Notes: generated from the sequence alone by a model not told the origin. Numbered from the stretch's first letter, positions 35,701 to 46,990 are shown. The stretch is DNA of 64,000 nt from Orientallactaga sibirica (GCA_036365145.1 JAEOAD010001413.1:2802001-2866000); one strand, 5' to 3'. A program made the numbers and translations.

Positions 35701-36041
35701 AACGAAACCTTGCCGTGGTCTCCACCGTTTAACAGCAGCCCTCGCACCCAGGCCCCGCCCAATCTCGGGGGGGGGGAGGCTCGGGGGGACACGCCCCTCC
35801 CCTTCCGCTTCCGGTTTCTCACCCGTCATTCAACCGCACAGCCCAGTTCCGGCGCCGCCGGGTCTGGGTTCCGGGTTTGTTTCCCTTGTTTCCGGACCGG
35901 GCTGGCCGCGGGGGGCCCGCGCAGCGCCCTCTCGGGTGTCGGGACTGGCGGGCCCGGCCTCGGCGGCTTCCCCCGGCTCCCCGCCGGCCTGCCGGTTTCC
36001 ATCCCGGTGCGAGTGTCGGTTCCGGGTCGGCACCGGTCCCC
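35700..36041 (+). promoter_or_regulatory. TRAPPC14: TRAPPC14 CpG promoter and 5' UTR
   Basis: The DNA becomes strongly GC- and CpG-rich. ETS-like CTTCCGG cores lie around 35808-35816, with TTCCGG at 35847, 35871 and 35891. A CACGCCCCTCCCC GC-box-like run lies near 35790. The first coding ATG is at 36042 in cccATGG context. Confidence 0.65.
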
Positions 36042-39000
36042 ATGGAGTCCCAATGCGACTACTCGATGTACTTCCCGGCCGTGCCACTGCCGCCTCGCGC
36101 CGAGCTGGCGGGGGACCCGGGCCGGTACCGGGCGCTGCCCCGGCGCAACCATCTGTACTTGGGGGAGACGGTCCGCTTCCTGCTGGTGCTGCGCTGCCGG
36201 GGCGGCGCGGGGAGCGGGGCCGGCGGCGGCTCGGGCGCGGCTTGCCGAGGGGCTTGGGCGGAGCTGGCCACTGCCCTGGCCGCCCTGGCCTCGGTCAGCG
36301 CGGGAGGCGGGCTGTCGGGGGCCGGGGGCACTGGCGACCCGGATGCCGAGCCGCCCGGGGGAGGGGATCCGGGGGGCGGGGGCCTGTTCCGAGGCTGCAG
36401 CCCCCTCCTCACCCACGGCCCGGGTCCTGCTACCTCAGGGGGAGCGACCACGGTGAGGAGGAGCTCGGGGTGCACGGGGCCGGGGCGGGGGGCGCGCTGG
36501 ATGCTGGAGGCGGTTTGGGAGATAGACGCTGGGGAGCTCTCGCAGGAGGCACATGACAGTCTTGGGCAGAGGTTGGAGGGGACGGTAACGTGAGGGCCAC
36601 CCGCCTCTTGGACGCTCTTAACTGACCTCACCGTCCCTTTTTTCACTGCTCCAGCTGCCTGTGGAGGAACCGATTGTGTCCACAGATGAGGTCATCTTCC
36701 CACTCACCGTTTCACTGGATAGACTACCCCCAGGGACACCCAAGGCCAAGGTAGGATGACAAGGGTGGAGCTGTTGTCCTAATTCAGACCCCGTATTAAA
36801 GCTTCGTTGTCCTTTTGACTGGTCTGTCTCCTCCTGTACCTAGATTGTAGTGACCGTGTGGAAGAGGGAGGTCGAGGCACCTGAAGTTAGAGATCAAGGC
36901 TACCTGCGCTTGCTACAGACCCGATCTCCTGGGGAGACCTTCCGAGGCGAGCAGAGTGCATTCAAGGCCCAAGGTGGGAGAAGAGAGCGCAGAAGAGGAA
37001 GGCTGGAGTTGGGGGGCGGGGGGGGGGGCGGGGGTTTGAGGTGGCACATATTGGAAGGGCGATGCCGGAAGGTTCTGTGCGTTGAAGGTTGAGGTCTGAT
37101 GTCTGGCCTCATCCTCTGCAGTGAGCACCCTGCTGACGCTGCTGCCCCCTCCGGTTCTGAAATGCCGGCAGTTCACTGTGGCTGGAAAACACTTGACCGT
37201 GCTCAAGGGTGAGCAGATCTGCTGGCTCAAGTCTTGGGTAACAAGCAGGGAGGTTGAGTGGATGGCAGTTACTCAGGGTGGGGTGGCGGGCGGGGGAGGC
37301 AACTGTGCTGGGCGAAGATAGGGTCGAAGGGCTTTGGCTATGCTGAGCTGGGCTGGTTCCCTCTGACAGTGCTGAACAGTTCCTCCCAAGAGGAGATCTC
37401 CATCTGGGATATCCGAATCCTTCCCAACTTCAATGCTAGTTATCTACCTGTCATGCCCGATGGCTCTGTGCTGCTGGTGGACAATGTCTGGTGAGGTCCT
37501 GAAGTGGGGCAGGGCTTTGAAGCGGTGAGGTTGGAGACAGAGATGAGGGAGCTCATGCCCTGCCCTCCTTCCTTCTGAACTAGTCATCAATCTGGAGAGG
37601 TCTCCATGGGCTCCTTCTGCCGGCTCCCCAGTACCTCTGGCTGCTTCCCCTGCCCACTTAGTGCCCTGGAGGAACACAACTTCCTGTTTCAACTGAGAGG
37701 GGGTGAGCAGCCCCCTCCAGCCGCCAAGGAGGTGAGCTGGTGGGGTCAAAATAACAGGATAAGGGCTGGAGAGACAGCTTAGTGGTTAACGTGCTTGCCT
37801 GCAAAGCCTAAGGACCCAGGTTCAGCACCGCAGAACCCACAAAAGCCAGATGCACCAAGTGAGGCATGCACAAAAAATGGCGTGCACATCTGGAGTTTGA
37901 TTGCAGCAGCTAGAGGCTCTGGCACACCAATTCTCTTCCTTTTTCTCTCACTCTCACTTTCATTTAAAAAAAAAAAAAGACAAGAAACAGCATTGGGAGC
38001 GGAAGGTCATAGGCCTGAGACAGGAGAACTCTGGTAAATGGGAAGTCTCCCTTTGTCCCCTCTGCAGGGCCTTGAAGTCCCCCTGATCGCTGTGGTTCAG
38101 TGGTCCACCCCAAAGCTACCCTTCACCCAGAGCATCTATACCCACTACCGGTGAGTGTGTGGAAGCCCCCGCCAGGCACCTTCCTGCTCGCCTCTGCCTA
38201 ACACACATCCAGCTTCCCTCTCTCACTGCTCCTAGCCTGCCCAGTGTCCGCCTAGACCGCCCCTGCTTTGTGATGACTGCTTCTTGTGAGTCCCCTGTTC
38301 GGACGTACGAGCGTTTCACTGTCACCTACACGCTGCTCAACAATCTCCAAGACTTCCTTGCTGTGAGGCTTGTGTGGACCCCGGAGCATGCGCAGGCTGG
38401 TGGGTCACCTGCCAGGCCAAGACCTTGTCCCCTGGGAGGGTAGGAAAAGAGAACAGCTCAGATCAGCCAGACCCACCACAGTGGATGGTCTCCCTAAGGC
38501 CGCAGATCAAAGAACTAAGGCAGACAGGGAGCTGAATGGCAGGAAGAGCCTAGTAGACGCTGGAGCTGTGCTCTCCAGTGTGAGTTCTAGCTGTGTGACC
38601 TTGAGTAAGTCAGCTCCCCTCAGAGTTCCTGTCCTCGCCAGACCCAGGTAATTGATGCCTGATGGGTTGTTATGCATGGTTACGACACCCAGTGTCAGCT
38701 ACGACACCAGTAGCCTTCAGCACAAGATAATGCTGCCTCAGTTGACTCCACAGACTGCCTTGAGACTCAGACCACCATTCCAAAGGCCCTTGGGAGCTGA
38801 GGACGGCCCTCTGGTGTTCACTGGTTCCCATTTCTGCCCCCAGGAAAGCAGCTGTGTGAGGAAGAGCGCCGGGCCATGCAAGCAGCCCTAGACTCCATCG
38901 TCTGCCACACGCCCCTCAACAACCTCGGCTTCTCGAGGAAGGGCAGCGCGCTCACCTTCAGTGTGGCCTTCCAGGCCCTGAGGACAGGGCTCTTTGAGGT

Positions 39001-39574
39001 GAGCAGTGACGCAGGACACTGGGTAGAGCAGCCATGGCTCCCAGGGTCTATGGAGGGAACGTCATGGGTGCTGAGTGAAGGTGGGGTGGAGAGAAGGCTG
39101 AAGCAAGCTCTGACCTGGGTCTGCGTGCTTCCCCCAGCTGAGCCAGCACATGAAACTGAAGCTGCAGTTCACTGCCAGTGTGTCCCACCCTCCACCTGAG
39201 GCCCGGCCCCTCTCCCGCAAGAGCAGTCCCAGCAGCCCTGCCGTTAGGGACTTGGTGGAGAGGCATCAGGCTAGCCTGGGCCGCTCTCAGTCCTTCTCCC
39301 ACCAACAGCCTTCTCGCAGCCACCTCATGAGGTAAGGACTGGGGCACTGGTTATGGCTGGGACCCCGGTGTGGGGATAGATGCCACACCCAACCAGAGCC
39401 CACAGCTTCTGCCTTCTCCCAGGTCGGGCAGCGTGATGGAGCGCAGAGCCATCACACCCCGTCGCCTCCCCTGTCGGCCGCCCCCTCTACCTGCCCCCAG
39501 ACAAGGCTGTGCTCTCTCTGGACAAGATTGCCAAGCGCGAGTGCAAAGTCCTCGTGGTGGAGCCTGTCAAGTAG
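36042..39574 (+). CDS. TRAPPC14: TRAPPC14 (C7orf43/MAP11), TRAPPII subunit, eleven coding exons, 2-nt deficit in the last
   Basis: TRAPPC14 is a metazoan TRAPPII subunit linked to Rabin8 transport and ciliogenesis; it was also described as microtubule-associated MAP11. Exons: 36042-36452, 36655-36750, 36844-36973, 37122-37208, 37370-37490, 37584-37731, 38068-38150, 38236-38399, 38844-38998, 39138-39331, 39423-39574. All have gt/ag borders and consistent phases through residue 529. The start MESQCDYSMYFPAVPLPPRA and internal motifs match the human protein, including a Gly/Ala-rich stretch in exon 1. In the last exon the C-run at 39457-39460 is two bases short of expectation. The literal frame diverges after P542 and runs on to a stop at 39844-39846 (670 codons). 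The ancestral end (…VEPVK, stop 39572-39574) is intact in the other frame and would give exactly 580 residues. Sequencing error or a real allele are both possible. Confidence 0.94.
37755..37980 (+). repeat. tRNA-type SINE in TRAPPC14 intron 6
   Basis: A short-form plus copy begins 'agggctggagagacagcttag' near 37763 and ends in a 12-base A run before 'gacaagaaacag'. It lies wholly between exon 6 (ends 37731) and exon 7 (begins 38068). Confidence 0.85.
38400..38843 (+). other. TRAPPC14 intron 8 with a MIR fragment
   Basis: A MIR-like piece on the minus strand at about 38560-38640 is marked by 'agctgtgtgaccttgagtaagtcagctcccctcagagttcctgtc', the commonest conserved MIR segment, here quoted only as a landmark in parts: 'tgtgtgaccttgagtaagtc' and 'cctcagagttcctg'. 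The rest of the intron shows nothing recognisable. Confidence 0.6.
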
Positions 39575-40114
39575 GACTGAGCTGCTGCCCATACACTCCA
39601 GAAACCCAAAGCCCCAGGAGGGCTCCCCACTCCCCGGCTGTGCCTCCCACTGCGGGCAGAGAGGCCCAGCAGGGCTGCCTACCTGTGTCTGCTGAGGAGA
39701 GACAAGGGCAAAGCTGTGACACGTGTGGTGTGGCTGCAGTGCTTGGCCAACAGTGTTTCCCCAAGTTCCTGTGGGGGGCTGGTCCCACCCCAGGATGGCA
39801 AGGGCTGCAGGAGCGCCCTTGTACCCTGCCTTCACCCTCATTCTAAGTTTACAGAGTGTTCTCCTCATTTCCTAGTACATCTCGTATTCCCTCCCACCCA
39901 CCCACAGGGCTGAGATTAGAGGGTGGTGGTGGTAAAGGGACCCCGACAATGACTTTCCTGTCTCAGGGGTTGGGGACATAGCTAGGTGGCCTCCTTCTGC
40001 CCCTCATGTTTACGTTGGCAGCCTGAAGCACTTTAAGTTGTCTTCTTTGTTTTTTTTTTTTTTTTTTTGGTCTGTTTCTGTAACTTATTCTCCAGCTGAA
40101 GTGAGACCATTAAA
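39575..40114 (+). promoter_or_regulatory. TRAPPC14: TRAPPC14 3' UTR with ATTAAA polyadenylation signal
   Basis: Sequence after the ancestral stop is free of SINEs for 500 bases and ends in the variant signal ATTAAA at 40109-40114, with a GT-rich 'gggtgtctgtgtgttgatg' downstream. A T17-type run sits at 40051-40068. Confidence 0.65.
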
Positions 40115-41120
40115 TGCCTGTTCAGGAGGGAGAAGGGTGTCTGTGTGTTGATGAAGGGGCAAACCACAGGGCAACCTTCAGCACCTGTGCCAACAGCTCT
40201 CCAGGTTTTTTCAATACCTGGTTTCATATTTAATTTGTGAGTGTACCTGCAGCAGATGCATATATGCATTTGTGTACACGCGTGGAGGTCAGAGGACAAC
40301 CTTGAGTGTCATCCTCAAGCATGTCATTTACCTTCCCCCCCTCCCCAAGGTAGGGTCTCACTCTAGCTCAGGCTGACCTGGAATTCACTGTATTCTCAGG
40401 GTGGCCTTGAACTCTTGGTGATCCTCCTACCTCTGCCTGGGATTAAAGGCGTGCACCACCACGCCCAGCTTTTGTCATTACCTTGAGATGGGGTCACAGT
40501 GGCCTTGGAGTTCACCAATTAGGCTAGGCCAGTCAGCCTCAGGGAACCCATCTGTCTAGTGCTGGCATTATGAGTGTGTACCACCACACCTGACTTCTTG
40601 CACAGGTTCTGGGGATCAAATTCTGGATCTCATGCAAAGCAGCACCTTATGGGTTTGAATGACCTCCCCAGGCCCCTCAGCTACTTCTGTTTTTAAAATT
40701 TTTTTTTTGAGACATATGGCCAAGCATCCCAGATTGACCACTACACAGCCCAGATGGCCTTCAACTCTTATTTTTGTAATTATGTATTTGGTAGGGGTGA
40801 GCTGGGTGGGGGGAGCAACAGGATCTTTTGCCACTGCATACAATTCCAAATGCACCATACTTTTTGGGTCTGGATTTACATGGGTGGCTGGAGACTTGAC
40901 TTGAACCTAGGCTGGCAAGCTTTGAAGTGTCTTTAACTGCTGAGCCATCGCCCAGCCCCACCTTCAACTCTTAAGAGACAAATGGCCTCAAATCTGGGAT
41001 TGTGGTTGCATGCTACTATACTTGACTCTGGTTGTGATCCTGTGAACTAAGGTGCAATCACCCCACACTCAAATGCAGTCCCTTGCACACATATATCCTG
41101 AGCCCTGGAAGGTAGAAGTG
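40115..41120. repeat. Convergent intergenic DNA between TRAPPC14 and LAMTOR4
   Basis: TRAPPC14 and LAMTOR4 end tail to tail here. A minus B1-like element lies at about 40345-40470. Older SINE-like remains, with 'ctggggatcaaattctggatct' and 'gctgagccatcgcccagcccca' motifs, lie at 40480-40680 and 40760-40960. No open frame is convincing. Confidence 0.7.
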
Positions 41121-41126
41121 TTTATT
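41121..41126 (-). promoter_or_regulatory. LAMTOR4: LAMTOR4 polyadenylation signal
   Basis: Plus-strand TTTATT is AATAAA on the minus strand, about 205 bases past the LAMTOR4 stop (41331-41333). It is the only canonical signal in the 200 bases after the stop. Confidence 0.7.
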
Positions 41127-41330
41127 AAGAAGAGGGTAAGGGGTTCTGTTACCCGAGTTCCCTCAACAGCAATCTCCAAGGGTCTTCCCCGTAGGTGTGG
41201 CTGGGGCAGTGGGAGGCACAAAGCCCTGGTTCCAGCAGCGAGCCAAGGAAGATGGATGAAGTACAAGTGCCTCCGTCCTCATGGCAGGTCCTCACCCAGT
41301 CTGCGTCTCTAGCCCTGGCGCTCTGCAGGC

Positions 41331-44300
41331 TCAGACGTCAATGGGCTCGCGGCCTCGGTTCTGCCTCTTCACGACAAACACTCTCTGTCCTGACACGGTC
41401 ACCAGCAGCGTGTGTTCTCCAAAGACCACTGGAGGGGAGACACACCTTCCCCCACCCGGGAGGGAAGGCAGCACAGAATTAGTAGGTGTCTCAGCCTCCA
41501 TGGTGTCACACCAAATTTGCTGGGATGGAAAAAGCATTCTGTAGCTCCAGGTGGAGAGAGGCTGCTAGGTAATACTAGTCCATCTCTCACTGACTCAGCT
41601 CTCATACTGGGCAAGACCCCAAACAAGAAAGTGGCTGAATATGGACTGCAGGAGTTAGGAAGGAGACAAATATTCTTCCCCTGAGCACAGCCCCCAACCA
41701 GGGATGGGCTCACCAGACAGGCGCTTGAAGGGAATATTCATGCCGTGGTGCAGCCGGAAACCGCAGGCAGTGCTGACCAGCTCTGAGATGGCGCTGGCTG
41801 CTTGCTCATCATTCTCAAGGTCCCCGGATGACTGCATATAGATGAAGAGGGAGCATTCAGAAGATTAAGGCACCGGATTGGGAGGGAGTACCAAGCACAA
41901 GCCTTTAGGCTCTCACACTGGTTAAGGTCTACCTCTACTTCCCAAGAGCCCCAGGTGGCTGTTTTGGAAAAGGCTACTAAAACCTCCTTGTGCCTTGCTG
42001 TTTTTCATCCATAAATGCTGGGTTTACCCTCAGCACGGGTTCCCAACAGTTAACTGACTCCTATGCTGGGGATCAAAACCAAGGCCCCACCCCTCACTTG
42101 GGGAATTCTAGGCAGGTGCTCTACTACTGAACTCCCAGCCCAGCCCTTAAAGGCTCCATCTTGTCCCCAGTCTGTAGAATTTGAAATATAAATATCCACT
42201 CTTTGAAGCCCTCCCTCTGGCTACTTCATGGGTAAGTAATTTGACAGTAGTTCTTTTCTGGGGACTGTTTCAACTTCCTCTTTCCACCACTTTCAAATGG
42301 GCTCCCCACTAGATTTAGTTTAGTTCCTTTTTTTTTGTTGTTTTGTTTTGTTTTGCGAGGTAGGGTCTCACTCTAGCTCAGGCTGACCTGGAATTCACTA
42401 TGTATTCTCAGGGTGGCCTCAAACTCTCAGAGATCCTCCTACCTCTGCCTCCCAAGTGCTGGGATTAAAGGCGTGCACCACCACGCCAGGCTAGTTTAGT
42501 TCTCTTTGTTCTTGGTTTCCTCATCTCTATATTAAGGTCAGCAGCACCTATTTTATGGACTTAACACTAGAGAGACCCTCACAGCAACATACACAAATGT
42601 AACTACAGTGGCTGGGCAATGACTCAGTCGGGAAAGTGCTTGCTGTGTAAATCTGAAGACCAGAGTTCAACCCCTAGCACCCATGTAAATGCCAGGTGGT
42701 GTGGTAGCCACCTATAATTCCAGCACGGGGGAGGTGGAGCTAGTATCCCCAGGGCAAGCTGGCTAGCTAAGACTAACTGAATTGGGGAGCACTGGGCTCT
42801 GGTCCTAAGAGACTCTGTCTCATTCAAATAGACAGCAATCAATAAAGATGCCTTGTGCCAACCTCTGGCTTCCATGTGCAGCTACATACACATACAGTAA
42901 CTATATAACTTGTGTCATTCTACCTGAAACTATCTACAACCAAATCATCAAAATTCCCCTCAGTCACCTTCCTGTTTTGATTTCCAGCTTGTTAACGGTG
43001 TTCTCTGAATTTCCCAGTCCAAAGTCATATTGGATGTAAAGTATCTTGAAGAAATATGGTTAGCTAGTCATTACCAAGTTATACTGATCCCTCTTAAGAT
43101 TTTTTTCTCTGGTTCTTCAATGCCACCAGCCCAGTCTGCTACCTAAATTAACTCCTCCAGAACAATCTCAACCATGTCAGTGGGTCATACTTCCATTCAA
43201 AAACCCTTCAAAGCTCCTATACCCCTCAAGGTTAGTCCAAATATCTCAAGCTGCCCTTGGAAGTTCATTATCTGGTTCTTTTTTTTAGTTTTTCGAGGTA
43301 GGATCTCGCTGTAGCCCAGGGGAATCTGGAATTCACTATGTAGTCTCAGGCTGGCCTCCTTGAACTCAAGGTGATCCTCCTACCTCTGCCTCCCAAATGC
43401 TGTGTGCTATTACGCCCAGCTCAAACTTTTCTTTTTAAATTGTTATTTATTTATTTGCAAGCAGACAGAGATTAGGCCTAGCCACTGCAAACAAACTCCA
43501 GACACATACACCATCTGGGCATGTGGCTTTTCTGGAAATTTTACTGGGGAGTTGAACCTGGGCCATCAAGCTTTGCAAGCTAGTGCATTTAACTGCTGAG
43601 TCACCTCAGCAGCCCCTCCAAATCTTTTCAACATAAACTCACCACCAATTCTGACAGGCATCAACATACCTAAGCAAATTATGACCAGCTGTCAGTCCTG
43701 AATACTCTTCCATACTATCACAACCATCTGTCCTTGAAGGGCAACCGAATTGGTCACAAAACAAAAATATCAAAGTAAGGAGGAGTTAGTAGGGAAGGAG
43801 TTGGCAAAAGTGGGAATGGGATAGAAGGTAATGGGGTGAATAAGATCGGAAAACATATACATGTATAACATTGGTGTACAAAAGTTAAAATTTAAAGTTA
43901 ACATACTCTGCCTCTCTCAAATAAAAATAAAATCTTTTAAAAAATTAACATAAGGCCGGGCGTGGTGGCGCACGCCTTTAATCCCAGCACTTGGGAGGCA
44001 GAGGTAGGAGGATCGCCGTGAGTTCGAGGCCACCCTGAGACTACATAGTGAATTCCAGGTCAGCCTGGATCACAGTGAGACCCTACCCCCAAAAAAAAAA
44101 AAAAAAAAAAAACCAAAGTTAACATAGTACTATTGTGTACAGTGGGGAATAAAATACAGAAATCTCAAGAACTACCAAGTAAAGGCATTCTAGAGGTCAG
44201 TTAGCAGTTGTATGACTTTAGTAAAATTGTTAAAACTTTATTTTTGAGACAGGGTTGCCTGTAGCCCAAGCTGGTCTGGAGTTTGGTGTGTTGTTAGGAG

Positions 44301-45005
44301 GACATTCAACTTATTCTCTTGCCTGCACTTCCCAAATTCTGGAATGACAGGCATGCACCATCAAGTCTGGGTTTAGCAGAGCTGGGAATCAAACCCAGGG
44401 CTTTGTAAAGGTCAGGCAAGCATTCTACCAAGTGAGCTACATCCCAAGCCCTTTTATCATAAACAAGTGTCTTTAGGATTCCAAAGATTGATCACTGGAA
44501 GACGGTTACATGCTGAGCAGGATACAAGGTAAAGGATAAAGTACAATTAGACGAAACTGGGCGGTATCAGTAGTTTCCGGGTCCTGAATCCTAAGGGAAC
44601 CCCTCCCTTCCCAGAACGCACCGCCAGCACTGCCCCTTCGCTCAGCACCAGGTAGCCGAGCTGGTCTGGGATTCGCTCCAGCCCCTGGGTCAGTGCAGAC
44701 GTCTGTGGGTGAAGAGCAAGCAGTGAGATGCTGGAAGGCGCAGACCAGCCCCTCCCGAGTCTCCGCCCGCCGTCATCCTCCGTCCCACGGCTTTTCCAGC
44801 TCCCGCCTAGCCGACTCCGCAGGCCTCGCCCCTGCCATGCCGGCTACTCCCCTGCCGCGGAACACCCCGCCCTGGACGTCGCGGCCCTGCGCATCCCTAT
44901 TCCCCCTCGGACCCCGGGATGGCTAGAGGGGAGGGCCGCGGGCCGGTCATACCGGGGCAATGGAAGCTTGGGGGACCCTCCCGCGCATGCGTCCTCACTC
45001 ACCAT
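41331..45005 (-). CDS. LAMTOR4: LAMTOR4, Ragulator complex subunit, complete, four coding exons
   Basis: LAMTOR4 (C7orf59) is a small roadblock-fold protein of the Ragulator complex, which holds Rag GTPases on lysosomes for mTORC1 activation by amino acids. Minus-strand coding exons are 45003-45005 (ATG only), 44622-44702, 41714-41831 and 41331-41428, with gt/ag borders, giving 99 residues as in human. Translated pieces [20 protein letters not shown], then [20 protein letters not shown], and the C-terminus [12 protein letters not shown] match the human protein almost residue for residue. The isolated ATG followed by gtgagt, with CpG-rich DNA immediately upstream, supports this start. It converges on TRAPPC14. 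Its 5' side faces a retroviral remnant within 300 bases. No coding defect is seen. Confidence 0.96.
41832..44621. repeat. LAMTOR4 intron 2 with SINEs
   Basis: B1-like copies lie at about 42335-42492 (-), 43283-43420 (-) and 43952-44115 (+). tRNA-type SINE sequence lies at 43440-43615 (-), and an old B4/ID-like piece at 42610-42850. MIR-like sequence ('gtttcctcatctctatattaa') lies near 42517-42560. Remaining sequence (42850-43260, 43620-43940, 44120-44560) shows no supported feature. Confidence 0.7.
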
Positions 45006-45300
45006 CGCAGCCGTAGGTGCAGGGGGAGCTCCTCACCGATAGGTAGCTTCCGGCGCCGCGCCTGGGTCACGTGGCTCTAAAGGGCGAGCTCTTCTCGCCG
45101 CAGCGTTGGCCACGCCCCCGAGTGCGGATTGGAGCGAGAGTACGTCATTAGACTTACCCTGCCACTGCCGAAGCGCCGCTTTCCGAAGACGCGCGCGGAT
45201 TGGTCACTTCACCCGCCACTCAACGTGGGCTTGCGAGCCACAGAGCCTAGGTGGGCGGGAGTATAGGTTTGCACCTGCGCACCAGGTCTCCAGTAGAGCA
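45006..45300 (-). promoter_or_regulatory. LAMTOR4: LAMTOR4 CpG promoter with CLEAR-like E-box
   Basis: GC-rich DNA directly upstream of the minus-strand ATG. It contains GTCACGTGGC at 45066-45075, which matches nine of ten positions of the CLEAR/TFEB element GTCACGTGAC and is about 60 bases from the ATG. ATTGG (inverted CCAAT) boxes lie near 45126 and 45199, and a CRE-like TACGTCA lies near 45141-45147. Lysosomal genes are often TFEB/TFE3 targets; activity here is inferred. Confidence 0.65.
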
Positions 45301-45309
45301 GGATTGTCC

Positions 45310-46350
45310 CCTTGTTACACGATTCTGTGGGCCCTTGGGTCACTTCACTCACCTTAGATAAATTTGTGGGACACCACACGGCTTCTGAAAGACCACCCAA
45401 CAGAGTCCGGCAAAAGAGGTTAAATGATGCCCTACCTTCAGCAGTGTTGGGATCCCAGTCTGGTCGTGTGGAAGGGAAAAGCTCATTAATAACATTAGAG
45501 TTTTCCCTGGGGTGGCCATCGCCTCTCAACACTAATTTCTTGGCTTCCCTTCTGATTCGTTCACATTCCTCTGTGGAGAAGAGAGTCTGCAAAAATTGCT
45601 GACAGTCCTCCCAAGTAGGCTGGTGGGTGTAAAAAATAGTCTCTAGAAGAGATATCAGGTTCTGGGGTTTCTCTGAAAAAGAGGGGTTCTGATTTTTCCA
45701 GTTATATAAATCGCTGGTGGAGAAGGGAGTATAAACCACAACATATGAGATGCCACACCAGGCGGTGGGTTTGCTGTTGGGGGAGCCTGCCTGAATGGCA
45801 GAAGTGGAGCTGAGGCTCCTGGAGTTTCTGCCAGGTTGGGGGAAACAGGATGAGAGGAAGGCTGATATTGTGACCCACTCTGAGTGTGTGAGGAGGACCG
45901 AAAGGAGAAGCCTGCAGTGTGTGCAGGGGAGGAGAAACGGAGGATGTTGGGGCTGGAGAGAGGTACGGTGGGGGAGTCCGTTCTTCATCTTGAGAGAGAA
46001 CCTGTTTAGGTTTTTTAGTTACAACGATACAGGTAAAGCCAGAGGGAGGGAGTAATTTCTTTGTGGGGGGGGGGCCTCTACAAGGCTTCTCCAGGCAACA
46101 ATGTAGGGACCTGGTCTGGATGTCCTGGGGAGGAAAAGATTTTATTTTGAACAGAATAAATTATAGCTAGATTAAAGGTGCCCTTTGGTGGCCATCCTGT
46201 GTTAAATGATGGCCATTCAACTGTACAATAAGCATCTAATTTACCAGAAAAGACCTGGTCACCTGATTCTGCAGCCTTCTTTTGAAAATCTTTAAAGTGT
46301 TTCTTAACCAATTCCAAAGGAGTTCTTTCATCGGACTGATTCTGACCCAT
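45310..46350 (-). pseudogene. Gammaretrovirus-like gag remnant (matrix to capsid), provirus piece 2
   Basis: Minus-strand reading finds a matrix start at ATG 46348-46350 with an N-terminal MGQ myristoylation-type motif and EWPSFNTGWP, matching the gammaretroviral (MLV-like) matrix EWPxFNxGWP. That frame stops near 46078. A second frame (from about 45760) carries capsid motifs PFSTSDLYNWKNQNPSFSE and HQPTWEDCQQ and ends by about 45310. The frame break and the truncated right-hand capsid make it defective. It is an old endogenous copy in antisense to nothing known, and it begins about 300 bases from the LAMTOR4 ATG. Confidence 0.85.
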
Positions 46351-46808
46351 ATCTCCAAAGACAAGGACAAGGCACACAAACACAACACAGAACACAAGAA
46401 TGCTAGCAATTCCAGCCTTCCTGAACACCACCATGTGGCAGCCTAAACCAAAACTGAACCAGAAACAGACCTCTGTTCGAACTCTCCCAGCAGAACGAGA
46501 GAAGGTCAAAGGCATCCCCCTTGATCCCTTGTCCCCTCTTGGATCCAGAAAAGCGCGCAAAGCCAGAAAATTAAAAAACAAAAAAATGAACAACAACAAC
46601 AAAAAGAGCAGAAAGGCACCTGTGGAGGTTTCTTACCCAGCAAAGGAAGGGGCCAGCCATCCTAGGTGAAAACCTCCTTCTCCAGCTTTCTATCAACTCC
46701 AAAACCAGGAACATGCAAATGGATGGAGCTATGGTTCTTGGGCCAAGATCAGGGGACTTTCCCCAGTCCAGTCACCCCAGAGTCAGGAGCGGGGGTCTTG
46801 AAATGTGG
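46351..46808 (-). mobile_element. Retroviral leader between primer-binding site and gag
   Basis: About 460 bases lie between the gag ATG and the primer-binding site, matching the usual position of the packaging leader. The frame upstream of the gag ATG is open for 84 codons on the minus strand and includes a hydrophobic segment ending a few residues before the ATG. In gammaretroviruses an upstream in-frame start makes glycosylated Gag. Confidence 0.6.
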
Positions 46809-46826
46809 ATCCAGGGTGAGCCCCCA
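46809..46826 (-). other. Proline-tRNA-type retroviral primer-binding site
   Basis: The 18 minus-strand bases begin TGGGGGCTC and match the tRNA-Pro primer-binding site of MLV-like retroviruses except at three positions. Three bases separate it from a CA dinucleotide (46830-46831 on plus, read TG), the expected LTR end. This fits class I endogenous retroviruses. Confidence 0.75.
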
Positions 46827-46829
46827 AAA

Positions 46830-46990
46830 TGTTATGGGCTCCGGTGTCACACAAGTAAGACCACTGACTCACAAAGTGCTGAGTGTGAACCGACGTGCCA
46901 AGACTGCACATCAGCGGCAACACAGACATCAGAGGTGAGCTGTAGGTCCTGTTCCATGTATGCTGGTCTTTTAGGAAGAGTGGGTGCCGG
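46830..46990 (-). mobile_element. Partial retroviral LTR (U5-like end) fused to pol
   Basis: Sequence upstream of the primer-binding site on the minus strand should be the 5' LTR, ending ...ATAACA at 46830. Only about 150 bases are free before recognisable pol coding starts, so most of the LTR is missing. The boundary with pol is approximate. Confidence 0.45.

Noticed and set aside
35642..36556. Long overlapping open frames (up to 304 codons) at the start of TRAPPC14
   Set aside because: These are stop-poor frames caused by GC-rich sequence. Only the frame from 36042 matches a known protein and splices in phase.
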